DNA of 7,883 nucleotides, taken from positions 1 through 7,883 of the forward strand of contig WFMX01000061.1 in NCBI GenBank assembly GCA_015488875.1. The letters run 5' to 3'. Made by a program: the position numbers and the translations under genes. This DNA is from Campylobacterota bacterium. Lineage in GTDB: Bacteria; Campylobacterota; Campylobacteria; Campylobacterales; Sulfurovaceae. The notes beneath the pieces were generated by a model. That model was not told the origin of the DNA. It did not search any database and saw only the letters and a program-made list of their open reading frames with translations. Below are positions 1 through 5,703 of this stretch, piece after piece. Numbering within the stretch: the stretch's first letter is position 1; each line of letters opens with the position of its first letter.

Positions 1-432
1 ATACCATCTATAGCCGTCAAGCTCAACACGCTAGTAGCCGTAGGACTAGACTATATCACACTAGGTCAAAATGCCACGACCCTAAGTGGTGGTGAAGCAC
101 AAAGGATCAAGCTATCCAAGGAGCTTAGTCGTAGAGATACAGGTAATACACTCTATATCTTAGATGAGCCTACTACAGGATTGCACTTTGCTGATGTAGA
201 TAGGCTCACAGGAGTTCTGCACCACTTAGTAGAGCTTGGCAACTCAGTCATAGTGATAGAGCACAACCTAGATATGGTCAAAAATGCAGACTACATCATC
301 GACATGGGTCCAGAGGGTGGCAACAAAGGCGGTCTCATCATAGATGAAGGAAGCCCAGAAGAGTTGGCATCACGGCATGAACAAACAGGTAGTTATACAG
401 GGTACTATTTGGAGAAGGAGTTGGAGGGGTGA
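1..432 (+). CDS. uvrA: UvrABC system protein A, C-terminal fragment (5' end outside window)
   Basis: UvrA is the DNA-damage-sensing ABC ATPase of nucleotide excision repair; it acts as a dimer and loads UvrB. Only the last 143 codons, the end of the second ATPase domain, are in the window, read in frame from base 1. Visible are the ABC signature [12 protein letters not shown] at fragment residues 28-39, Walker B LYILDEP (51-57) followed by TTGLH, and the switch-histidine strand VIVIEHN (H88). The tail [13 protein letters not shown] is typical of UvrA and rules out a transporter ATPase. The protein ends LEKELEG with TGA at 430-432, a normal end for the family. It converges on nhaD. No hairpin plus T-run terminator follows; the first structured element downstream is the palindrome at 470-524. 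The identification is essentially certain. Confidence 0.97.
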   Translation: MPSIAVKLNTLVAVGLDYITLGQNATTLSGGEAQRIKLSKELSRRDTGNTLYILDEPTTGLHFADVDRLTGVLHHLVELGNSVIVIEHNLDMVKNADYIIDMGPEGGNKGGLIIDEGSPEELASRHEQTGSYTGYYLEKELEG

Positions 433-591
433 CATCAATGCCAATGAATTAAGCACGATAGGCGGTAGGGGTCTGGTGATAATGATATGCATAGCGTAGC
501 GGAGTGAATCGTTATAACCTGACCTCGGCTGAGATATATCCATGTTGCAGTCGAGGGCGAACGCTCACTATGCGGGGACACAGGTTGTCGA
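433..591. other. Intergenic stretch between uvrA and the intron 3' end
   Basis: No gene is supported in these 159 bases. The stretch holds the palindromic element at 470-524 and, on the minus strand, the 3' exon flank of the group II intron, which begins TCGACAACC at 591. A GC-rich patch with short self-complementary pieces (GCGAACGC, around 557-564) lies at 550-580. Together with 2545-2731 it forms the original convergent uvrA-nhaD gap of about 346 bp. Confidence 0.6.
470..524. repeat. Imperfect palindromic (REP-like) element, copy 1
   Basis: The left arm GGTGATAATGAT pairs with the right arm ATCGTTATAACC at 10 of 12 positions, around a loop containing AGCGTAGCGGAGTG. Read on the plus strand it aligns along its whole length with the minus strand of the element at 2650-2706. 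Both share the outer CTGGTGAT, the loop core AGCGTAGCGG and the closing GACC. Such short palindromes between convergent genes can act as transcript-end structures. No T-run follows, so it is not a canonical intrinsic terminator. Confidence 0.6.
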
Positions 592-631
592 GTAGACATC
601 GCTACACCTCCTTTTGGAGATGCAGAATGCC
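592..631 (-). ncRNA. Group II intron domain VI with branch-point adenosine
   Basis: After domain V the minus strand folds into a hairpin. CATCTCC pairs with GGAGGTG around an AAAA loop, extended by CUG/UAG pairs. A basal stem GGCA/UGUC leaves an unpaired A at 599. That A lies 7 nt before the proposed 3' splice site (AC at 593-592), the usual position of the bulged branch-point A that forms the lariat. The 3' border rests on this geometry and on the AY rule, so it is slightly less certain than the 5' border. Confidence 0.75.
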
Positions 632-638
632 CCTCACA

Positions 639-671
639 GAACCGTACTTGAAGATTTCCCTCATACGGCTC
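639..671 (-). ncRNA. Group II intron domain V (catalytic hairpin)
   Basis: On the minus strand GAGCCGTA (671-664) pairs with TACGGTTC (646-639). A distal helix GAGG/UCUU is capped by a GAAA tetraloop. The AGC catalytic triad in the 5' strand, the internal bulge and the total of 33 nt fit the most conserved part of group II introns, which binds the catalytic metal ions. It starts 6 nt after the maturase stop codon, the normal arrangement. Confidence 0.93.
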
Positions 672-677
672 CTCAAT

Positions 678-2021
678 CTAACTCACAAACTTATGAGATA
701 GAGTATAGAAATTATGTTTTATCTTTGGCATTGGAAGAGGATATAAGTCTAAGTAATTATAGAACTTACTCCAACTCATACTCTTCTTTTGGCTTCTTCT
801 GTTTAACCATTTATGAACTAACCTCAGAGCTAATTTGTAGTACCTTTTGATAGATGGAGAGTTTCCACTTACTCCATAATACTCAAAGTGTCCTCTTAGT
901 TTAGCTTCTAGTGTTTTCCACCACTCTTTAGTAGGTAGAGTGTTTCGTATCTTTTTTAACCAGATATTCAACTCTTTGATTTTAGCTCTGAATTTCTTCA
1001 TAGCTGTTTTTCTTCCTACTTTAAAGTATCCCTTTCTTGTTTTATCACAGAAGTGGGTAAAACCCAAGAAGTCGAATGTATTTGGTTTACGATTTTTTCT
1101 TTGAGAGTTTTCTCTCTCATATCTACCAAAACTAAAGACTCTTGTTTTATCAGGGTGTAGTGTCAATCCATATTTGTTAAATCTCTTTTCCAATGCTACT
1201 CTTATCTTAGTAGTATCTTCTTTGTATTGAACTAAGCATACATAGTCATCAGCATAGCGAATTAATTCACAATAGCCTTTGGTATGTGTTTTAACTGTAG
1301 TTTCAAACCAAATATCTAAAACATAGTGCAAAAATATATTAGCAAGTAATGGACTTAAGATACTTCCTTGTGGAGTACCTATATCTGTTTTAACCAATAG
1401 ATTGTTATCAATGTATCCTGCTTTTAGAAATCTCTTGATTAGAAATATTAGACTACTGTCTTTTACTCTGATATTTAGGAACTCTATTAACATATCGTGA
1501 TTGACATTATCAAAGAAACCTTTGATATCTGCTTCTACGATATAGTTTGCAGGTTTAGTCATTATGATTGTATCTAATTGGTTGAGTGCTTGGTGAGTAC
1601 TCTTTTTGGGTCTAAACCCATAAGAACACTCTAAGAAGTCCATCTCGTAGATACTCTGCAATACTCTTGATATACCACTCTCTACTATCTTATTTTCGAT
1701 AGCAGAGATACCTAAAGGTCTTAGTTCCCCATTACCTTTAGGGATATATACTCTTTTTGCAGGAAGTGGTCTAAAAGATTTGTTCTTTAATCTTTGCACT
1801 AGCTTTTGTAGATTTTCATCCAAATTACCATTATACTCTTGCCAACTGACTTTATCTATTCCTACTGCCTTGTTTCTAGCAAGGTTGTTGTAGCAATCTT
1901 TTAGGAATGCAACATTCAAGTAAGGAGCTAAGCTCCTAAACTCATATGTCTTATCCTCTTTAGCACACTTTGATATAGAAGATAATTTATTTCTAATCTT
2001 ATTCAATTCTAGGTTTGGCAT
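678..2021 (-). CDS. ltrA: Group II intron reverse transcriptase/maturase (LtrA-type)
   Basis: This 447-residue intron-encoded protein assists splicing of its host RNA and copies the intron into new DNA sites. RT motifs are in order: the start of the fingers near KAVGIDKVSW (51-60), RPLGISAIENKIVE (101-114), YGFRPKKSTHQAL (134-146), the first catalytic Asp in ADIKGFFDNV (D165), GTPQGSILSPLLANI (215-229), and YADD (256-259) with the two remaining metal-binding Asp. A thumb and domain X (maturase) follow, with TFDFLGFTHF (315-324), LRGHFEYYGV and WLNRRSQKKS. The protein ends soon after domain X, so it has no HNH endonuclease domain. Such En-less proteins are usually thought to prime from nicked or replicating DNA. 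The ATG at 2021 follows AAAGGAAG (2040-2033) at 11 nt. The stop TAG lies just before domain V. No frameshift or missing catalytic residue is seen. Confidence 0.96.
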   Translation of the reverse strand: MPNLELNKIRNKLSSISKCAKEDKTYEFRSLAPYLNVAFLKDCYNNLARNKAVGIDKVSWQEYNGNLDENLQKLVQRLKNKSFRPLPAKRVYIPKGNGELRPLGISAIENKIVESGISRVLQSIYEMDFLECSYGFRPKKSTHQALNQLDTIIMTKPANYIVEADIKGFFDNVNHDMLIEFLNIRVKDSSLIFLIKRFLKAGYIDNNLLVKTDIGTPQGSILSPLLANIFLHYVLDIWFETTVKTHTKGYCELIRYADDYVCLVQYKEDTTKIRVALEKRFNKYGLTLHPDKTRVFSFGRYERENSQRKNRKPNTFDFLGFTHFCDKTRKGYFKVGRKTAMKKFRAKIKELNIWLKKIRNTLPTKEWWKTLEAKLRGHFEYYGVSGNSPSIKRYYKLALRLVHKWLNRRSQKKSMSWSKFYNYLDLYPLPMPKIKHNFYTLSHKFVS

Positions 2022-2339
2022 AGTTAAAATTACTTCCTTTCGTTAAATTGCTAATCCCTTCGAGTGGTTTGTTTCAACCTCAATAGGCATTACCCTATTT
2101 ACACCTCTACTATGGATTAGTCCGACTACCTTAGTAAATTACTCTCTAACCTCTTCGGTTCTAAGAGTAACATTCAGAAATACTAAGGTTCTCCCAAGTT
2201 CCAAAACAATCAATTCGTCTACCCGCTACGGACTTAGACCCCGACACCTCTGTATAAGCTAACCTTTCCTTTTGTGTAGGGCGGAAAATTTGCAAACAAT
2301 CCCTTTATAGTTTTGCTTATACAAGTACTGACTTCAGGT

Positions 2340-2345
2340 GAACGA
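2340..2345 (-). other. Exon-binding site 1 (EBS1)
   Basis: The intron RNA UCGUUC pairs over 6 bp (one G-U) with GAATGA, the last six bases of the 5' exon (IBS1, 2550-2545). It lies 3' of EBS2 within domain I, as expected. The match also supports the 5' splice border at 2544/2545. Confidence 0.7.
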
Positions 2346-2397
2346 AAACCTTGGTCAAGTGTAATATGCGTAATTTCGGGGCCAGGCACCTTCACGC

Positions 2398-2403
2398 CGA
2401 AGC
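2398..2403 (-). other. Exon-binding site 2 (EBS2)
   Basis: The intron RNA GCUUCG is perfectly complementary to CGAAGC (IBS2, 2556-2551), which directly adjoins IBS1 in the 5' exon. Its place upstream of EBS1 follows the normal order in domain I. A six-base match alone could be chance; the pair with EBS1, in the right order and adjacency, makes it credible. Confidence 0.65.
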
Positions 2404-2544
2404 ATTGTGGCTGATAGACTGCCCTTACTACAGCTTCAAGCTATTTGTTACCTCCTAGCCTGTGTAGTTTAGTTCCAAAGTGGTGGCTAACCTTTCTTTG
2501 GGCTGGATTGTCCAGCTTGATTGCCTTAGCTTTGCTTGGCACAC

Positions 2545-2556
2545 TCATTCGCTTCG
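2545..2556 (-). other. Intron-binding sites IBS1/IBS2 (intron homing target, 5' exon)
   Basis: The minus-strand 5' exon ends CGAAGC-GAATGA directly before the intron. The two hexamers pair with EBS2 and EBS1 inside the intron. The wider exon sequence GTGAGCGAAGCGAATGA resembles the loop of the palindrome at 2650-2706 (minus strand GTGAAGCGTAGCGGAATGC). This suggests that the intron targeted a member of the same repeat family. Confidence 0.6.
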
Positions 2557-2583
2557 CTCACAAAACTAATGTCCCTTAACTGT

Positions 2584-2633
2584 ATCGTTTCTATATATCC
2601 AAATAGCGGAAATCAAAAATGTGAATAAACGAT
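2584..2633. repeat. Short inverted repeat ATCGTTT / AAACGAT
   Basis: ATCGTTT at 2584-2590 and AAACGAT at 2627-2633 are perfect inverted 7-mers separated by 36 bases of AT-rich sequence. They lie in the intergenic exon between the intron and copy 2 of the palindrome. No protein-coding sequence is supported in 2545-2731. The role is unknown, and arms this short could be chance. Confidence 0.35.
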
Positions 2634-2649
2634 GTTTTTCGACAGGCTA

Positions 2650-2706
2650 GGTCTGGTGATTGCGATGCATTCCGCTACGCTTCACGCATCATAAATCACC
2701 AGAACC
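2650..2706. repeat. Palindromic (REP-like) element, copy 2, downstream of nhaD
   Basis: Perfect 10-bp outer arms TCTGGTGATT (2652-2661) and AATCACCAGA (2694-2703) enclose inner arms GATGC/GCATC (2664-2668 and 2686-2690) and a loop with CCGCTACGCTTC. It is related, in inverted orientation, to the element at 470-524. It begins 26 bases after the nhaD stop, and a small AACCC/GGGTT hairpin (2703-2720) adjoins it. It could stabilise or end the nhaD transcript, although no U-run follows on the minus strand. Confidence 0.65.
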
Positions 2707-2731
2707 CTATTTGATGGGTTTTGGAAGATGT

Positions 2732-4090
2732 CTAGTATATGCCCATCACTTCAAACTGTAGATACCACACCGATACAGATACGATGTAGCCGACTAGTAC
2801 AGTCCACGCTAGTTTCATATGTGAAGAGAATGTGTATATGCCGTGTAGTTTACCCATCACTCCTACACCAGCGGCGGAGCCAAATGAGATGAGTGAGCCA
2901 CCTACGCCAGCTGTCATGGTGACTAGCATCCATTGGGCTTGTGCATCTGCACCCATATCTGGATTTGATTTGAGGACTGCTGACATGACAGGAACATTAT
3001 CTACGACAGCGGATAAAAATCCTACGCCTATGTTGACCACTGTGGCACCAAATTGACTATATAGTGAAGTGAAATACTCCAAAAAGCCCAAGAAATGAAG
3101 TCCACCAACAGCTGCTAATATACCAAAGAAGAATAAGAGAGTGTCATTTTCTATATTTTTGATAAAATCAAATACATTGACTTTGGGACATACATTTCCA
3201 TCACTATCTATGCGAGTCTCTTTGCTCATTTTGTATATATAGAGTTTGAGTATAGCCAAGCCAAACATCATACCCCACATGGCAGGTAGATGAAGTAGCT
3301 GGTGAGATAGGACAGCAGATGCTATAGTCAATGCAAATAGTCCTATGATGACCTTGCCCCCAGAAAGTATCTGGGCTACCTCTTCGCCTTTTGTAAATGG
3401 AGGATTGCCCTTTGGTACAAAACGACTAAGCAAAAATGCAGTAACTCCCCAGCCCAAGAATGATGCAGGAAAGAGGTATAAGAACTCTACAAAAGCACCC
3501 TTGCCATCTACCCATACCATAAGGGTAGTGATATCTCCAAATGGACTCCATGCACCACCTGCGTTTGCTGCTACTACTATGTTGATAGCTGATGGAACGA
3601 TGAATGCCTGATTGTCTTTGTCTATAGTGATGAGAACGGTAGAGAGTATGAGGGCAGTAGTGAGGTTGTCCGCAACTGGTGAGATGAAAAATGCCAACAA
3701 TCCTGTAAGCCAAAATAGCTTTTTGTAGTCATAACCCTTTGATACTAGATTGTATCTCAGTGCCAAAAATACATGACGGTCTATCATAGCCTCTATATAT
3801 GTCATAGCGACATATAAGAAAAAGAATATCCCCGCTATCTCATATATAAGCCCTTTTATCTCGTGATGCAAGTGCGTCTGTTCTGGTGATGATACACCAT
3901 TGATAGATGGGAACTCTACTGCTATATACGCACCTATAAGCATAAATATAAAGGTACCTGCAAAAAGTGCTGGTTTTGCTTTGTTTATATGATACTTATC
4001 CTCTGTGGCTATAAAGTAGTATGCTATTACAAATATGGCTAGCGAGAGTATCCCTACCCAAGTGGTTGTCAAGTTTAAAGCTTCGTGCAT
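2732..4090 (-). CDS. nhaD: Na+/H+ antiporter, NhaD type
   Basis: This 452-residue inner-membrane protein exchanges Na+ (or Li+) for H+ and belongs to the NhaD family of the ion transporter (ArsB/NhaD) superfamily. It shows about a dozen hydrophobic segments, the first at residues 11-28 and 40-58. Family signatures are present: FISPVADNLTTALI (135-147, Asp141), NAGGAWSPFGDITTLMVW (176-193, Asp186), SAVVDNVPVMSAVL (370-383, Asp364 in local numbering of the VDN motif) and GVGGSLISFGSAAGVGVMGK near 405-424. These intramembrane Asp, Asn and Thr residues are the expected ion-path residues of the family. The ATG at 4090 has a good ribosome-binding site, AGGAG (4100-4096), 5 bases upstream. It is the last gene of the lipoprotein-nadB-nhaD operon, 22 bp after nadB, and converges on uvrA. 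Length is normal and there is no defect. Direction of transport and pH dependence cannot be read from sequence. Confidence 0.94.
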   Translation of the reverse strand: MHEALNLTTTWVGILSLAIFVIAYYFIATEDKYHINKAKPALFAGTFIFMLIGAYIAVEFPSINGVSSPEQTHLHHEIKGLIYEIAGIFFFLYVAMTYIEAMIDRHVFLALRYNLVSKGYDYKKLFWLTGLLAFFISPVADNLTTALILSTVLITIDKDNQAFIVPSAINIVVAANAGGAWSPFGDITTLMVWVDGKGAFVEFLYLFPASFLGWGVTAFLLSRFVPKGNPPFTKGEEVAQILSGGKVIIGLFALTIASAVLSHQLLHLPAMWGMMFGLAILKLYIYKMSKETRIDSDGNVCPKVNVFDFIKNIENDTLLFFFGILAAVGGLHFLGFLEYFTSLYSQFGATVVNIGVGFLSAVVDNVPVMSAVLKSNPDMGADAQAQWMLVTMTAGVGGSLISFGSAAGVGVMGKLHGIYTFSSHMKLAWTVLVGYIVSVSVWYLQFEVMGIY

Positions 4091-4095
4091 TTTTT

Positions 4096-4100
4096 CTCCT
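4096..4100 (-). promoter_or_regulatory. Ribosome-binding site of nhaD
   Basis: AGGAG on the minus strand, 5 bases before the ATG at 4090, lies in the 22-bp gap after the nadB stop. It is the best Shine-Dalgarno sequence in the window and shows that nhaD can initiate independently within the operon mRNA. Confidence 0.7.
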
Positions 4101-4112
4101 ATTTGGTTGTTG

Positions 4113-5564
4113 TCAATCTTCTATGTAGTGCGTGCCTAGGGATTTCTTCCTAGCTAATGCAGCATCCACTATGGCTGATGCTGTGTTGAGTCTCAGCTCT
4201 AGTAGTCTGCCTATATCTCTGTTTTTCATATCGTATATGAGATTTTTGGCTTTTAGTAGTCCTGATTTAGTACGAACTATCCCTATGTCACTCCACATTA
4301 TCTCTCTAAGCTTATGCTTGAAAGATTTGTCATTGTCTTTGTGTAGAATATTACCGTAATCTTTATCAAATCTCGGTGTTTTGATTTGGTGATGCTCTTT
4401 TGATAGTAGATGGTCTGTGGCTCTCTTGGCAAATACTACACCCTCAAGTAGTGAGTTGGAGGCAAGTCTATTGCTTCCATGGACTCCTGTGGAGGCAGCT
4501 TCGCCTATGGCATACAGTCCTTTTATGCCATCTACCACACCATGGTTGTCACTCTTTATCCCTCCTACTGCATAGTGAAATGCAGGAGATATGGGTACTC
4601 TATCTTTGGGAAAGTTGTACCCTAGTGAAGCGAATTGTTTGCTAATGTTTGGAAATCTATGGTGAAAAAACTCATCATCAAACATAGAGAAGTCCAAGTA
4701 GACCTCTTCGCCTTGATGTATCTGCTTGTAGTTAAAGATGGCCCTTGATACGATATCCCTGCTTGCTAGTTCTCCTCTAGGGTCATAGTCAAAGAGAAAT
4801 CTCTCTCCTGAGCTGTTGACCACGAAAGCCCCCTCTCCTCGAAGTGCCTCTGTGAGGAGGAGTTTTCTAGCATATGGTGTCTTGACAAATACAGTGGGGT
4901 GAAACTGCATCATCTCCATATCAGATAGCTCTATACCCTTCTCGACACATACGCCATGTATATCTGCACTTATGGTTCTAGAGTTTGTATTGTACTGATA
5001 TAGTGAGCCTACACCACCTGATGCTATGATGACATCATCTGCGTAGATAGTGGTCGGTTGATAATTGACACTAGCTTTGACTCCGTAGCATCTACCATTC
5101 TCTATCAGTAGGTCGTATACTAGGGTGTTTTTCTGCAATTCATGTCTGTTTTGCACCATCATGAAGTAGTGCATGTATCTCCCCGTCGCATCACCGCCTG
5201 CATGCATTATCCTCTCTACTGAGTGTGCTGCCTCTTTCGTGTATAGTATATTGCCGCTCTCATCTTTGTCAAACTCCATACCTCTACTGATGATATCTGC
5301 GGTAGTGTCGATGCTAGTACGACTCATGATCTCTACAGCATCTCTGTCGTTGTGAAATGCACCTGCCTCTAGTGTATCGTGGATATGTAGCTTGATATCT
5401 TCTTCGCTTAGTGCAGTCACCATACCACCTTGAGCATAGAATGTGTTGCATTCCCATGGTATATCCTTGCAGACTACTAGTACTTTCTTGCTCTTGGGTA
5501 GATTCATAGCTGCATATAGACCTGCTATACCTGCACCTATGATCAATACATCATATTTTTTCAA
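4113..5564 (-). CDS. nadB: L-aspartate oxidase
   Basis: This cytosolic FAD enzyme oxidises L-aspartate to iminoaspartate, which NadA turns into quinolinate for NAD synthesis. From the start chosen here (483 residues) it shows the FAD-binding GAGIAG (10-15), WECNTFYAQGGM (37-48), HAGGDATGR, the substrate-loop HPT (222-224), ALRGEG (240-245), SRDIVSRAI, HYAVGGI (330-336) and GVHGSNRLASNSLLEG (360-375). HGSNRLASNSLLE and the overall layout separate it from succinate dehydrogenase/fumarate reductase flavoproteins. Start: TTG at 5564 is preferred. It gives KKYDVLIIGAG right at the N-terminus as in relatives, lies one base after the lipoprotein stop, and has AAGG 6 bases upstream. The alternative ATG at 5606 adds 14 residues, overlaps the lipoprotein gene by 41 bp and lacks a clear ribosome-binding site. 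The C-terminal helical part looks shorter than in E. coli NadB. Operon with nhaD downstream. Confidence 0.95.
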   Translation of the reverse strand: MKKYDVLIIGAGIAGLYAAMNLPKSKKVLVVCKDIPWECNTFYAQGGMVTALSEEDIKLHIHDTLEAGAFHNDRDAVEIMSRTSIDTTADIISRGMEFDKDESGNILYTKEAAHSVERIMHAGGDATGRYMHYFMMVQNRHELQKNTLVYDLLIENGRCYGVKASVNYQPTTIYADDVIIASGGVGSLYQYNTNSRTISADIHGVCVEKGIELSDMEMMQFHPTVFVKTPYARKLLLTEALRGEGAFVVNSSGERFLFDYDPRGELASRDIVSRAIFNYKQIHQGEEVYLDFSMFDDEFFHHRFPNISKQFASLGYNFPKDRVPISPAFHYAVGGIKSDNHGVVDGIKGLYAIGEAASTGVHGSNRLASNSLLEGVVFAKRATDHLLSKEHHQIKTPRFDKDYGNILHKDNDKSFKHKLREIMWSDIGIVRTKSGLLKAKNLIYDMKNRDIGRLLELRLNTASAIVDAALARKKSLGTHYIED

Positions 5565-5565
5565 A

Positions 5566-5703
5566 CTATCCCTTAGTGGCTTGGGTCGTTTGGGTATCTG
5601 GAACATATACAGGTCCCGTCTTGTGTCCACACCCTGCAAGTGCAATACAGCAAAGTGATGTTATAATAATGGCATGAAAAATGCCTCTTCGATTTTGTCT
5701 CAT
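5566..5703 (-). CDS. lptM: Small LptM-like outer-membrane lipoprotein
   Basis: This is a 45-residue lipoprotein precursor. A basic n-region (MRQNRR) is followed by a hydrophobic stretch and the lipobox LAGC, with the lipidated Cys at residue 25. The mature N-terminus CGHKTGPVYVPD matches the C-G-x-K-G-P-x-Y-x-P pattern of LptM (YifL), which in E. coli helps mature the LptD/LptE LPS export complex. Here one residue (T) is inserted between K and G. About 20 residues follow the Cys. The ATG at 5703 is the only start that leaves a complete signal peptide; its ribosome-binding site is weak (GAGG 12 bases upstream). It heads the operon with nadB, one base apart. Its first 30 bp overlap head to head with the dciA-like gene, so its promoter must lie inside that gene; I found no convincing -35/-10 pair there. 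The name rests on the motif only and the function is inferred. Confidence 0.75.
   Translation of the reverse strand: MRQNRRGIFHAIIITSLCCIALAGCGHKTGPVYVPDTQTTQATKG
5659..5667 (+). promoter_or_regulatory. Extended -10 promoter for dciA-like/uvrC operon (leaderless)
   Basis: TGT-TATAAT is a perfect TGn extended -10 box. It ends 6 bases before the ATG at 5674, so transcription should start at or within a base or two of the A of that codon, giving a leaderless mRNA. No TTGACA-like -35 lies at the proper distance (AGTGCA at 5639-5644), which is common for extended -10 promoters in Campylobacterota. The box lies inside the lipoprotein gene on the other strand. Confidence 0.65.

Larger units (their letters stand above)
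592..2544 (-). mobile_element. Complete group II intron (retroelement) with encoded reverse transcriptase
   Basis: This is a self-splicing ribozyme and retroelement of 1953 nt on the minus strand. It starts with the consensus GTGTG (2544-2540) and ends with AC (593-592). Domains I-III occupy about 2544-2040. The maturase ORF sits in domain IV (678-2021), a canonical domain V hairpin lies at 639-671 and domain VI follows at 592-631. EBS1 (UCGUUC, 2345-2340) pairs with IBS1 (GAATGA, 2550-2545), and EBS2 (GCUUCG, 2403-2398) pairs with IBS2 (CGAAGC, 2556-2551). They lie in the expected order in the intron, which fixes the 5' border. The intron is inserted between the convergent genes uvrA and nhaD, in the sense orientation of nhaD, and interrupts no recognisable gene. 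All parts look intact, so it may be active. The structural class was not determined. Confidence 0.93.
2022..2544 (-). ncRNA. Group II intron domains I-III and 5' part of IV (non-coding ribozyme core)
   Basis: This stretch of 523 bases carries no gene. It is the 5' ribozyme part of the intron, from GTGTG at 2544. It includes EBS2 (2403-2398), EBS1 (2345-2340) and sequence such as TAAGTCCGTAGCGGGTAG (minus strand, around 2236-2219), a type commonly seen in bacterial group II introns. The maturase ribosome-binding site AAAGGAAG (2040-2033) lies at its 3' end. I did not fold domains I-III in full. Confidence 0.8.

Noticed and set aside
470..524. Integron attC site
   Set aside because: The palindrome lacks matching GTTRRRY and RYYYAAC core boxes, and no integrase or cassette array is present.
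504..850. Plus-strand ORFs at 504-701 and 614-850
   Set aside because: They run across intron domains V/VI and the antisense of the maturase 3' end, have no family features and no ribosome-binding site; they are shadows.
2041..2544. Extra protein gene or riboswitch upstream of the maturase
   Set aside because: No ORF of note; the stretch is explained as the group II ribozyme core containing EBS1 and EBS2.
2650..2720. Canonical Rho-independent terminator after nhaD
   Set aside because: The hairpins are strong but no U-run follows on either strand at the right place; reported as a palindromic repeat instead.
2832..3713. ORFs at 2832-3056 (+), 3345-3611 (+) and 3426-3713 (-)
   Set aside because: All lie in other frames of nhaD, whose protein is intact and clearly conserved.
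4132..5658. Plus-strand ORFs antisense to nadB (4132-4359, 4400-4645, 5173-5355, 5443-5658)
   Set aside because: They are antisense shadows of an intact enzyme gene, with low-complexity or implausible proteins.
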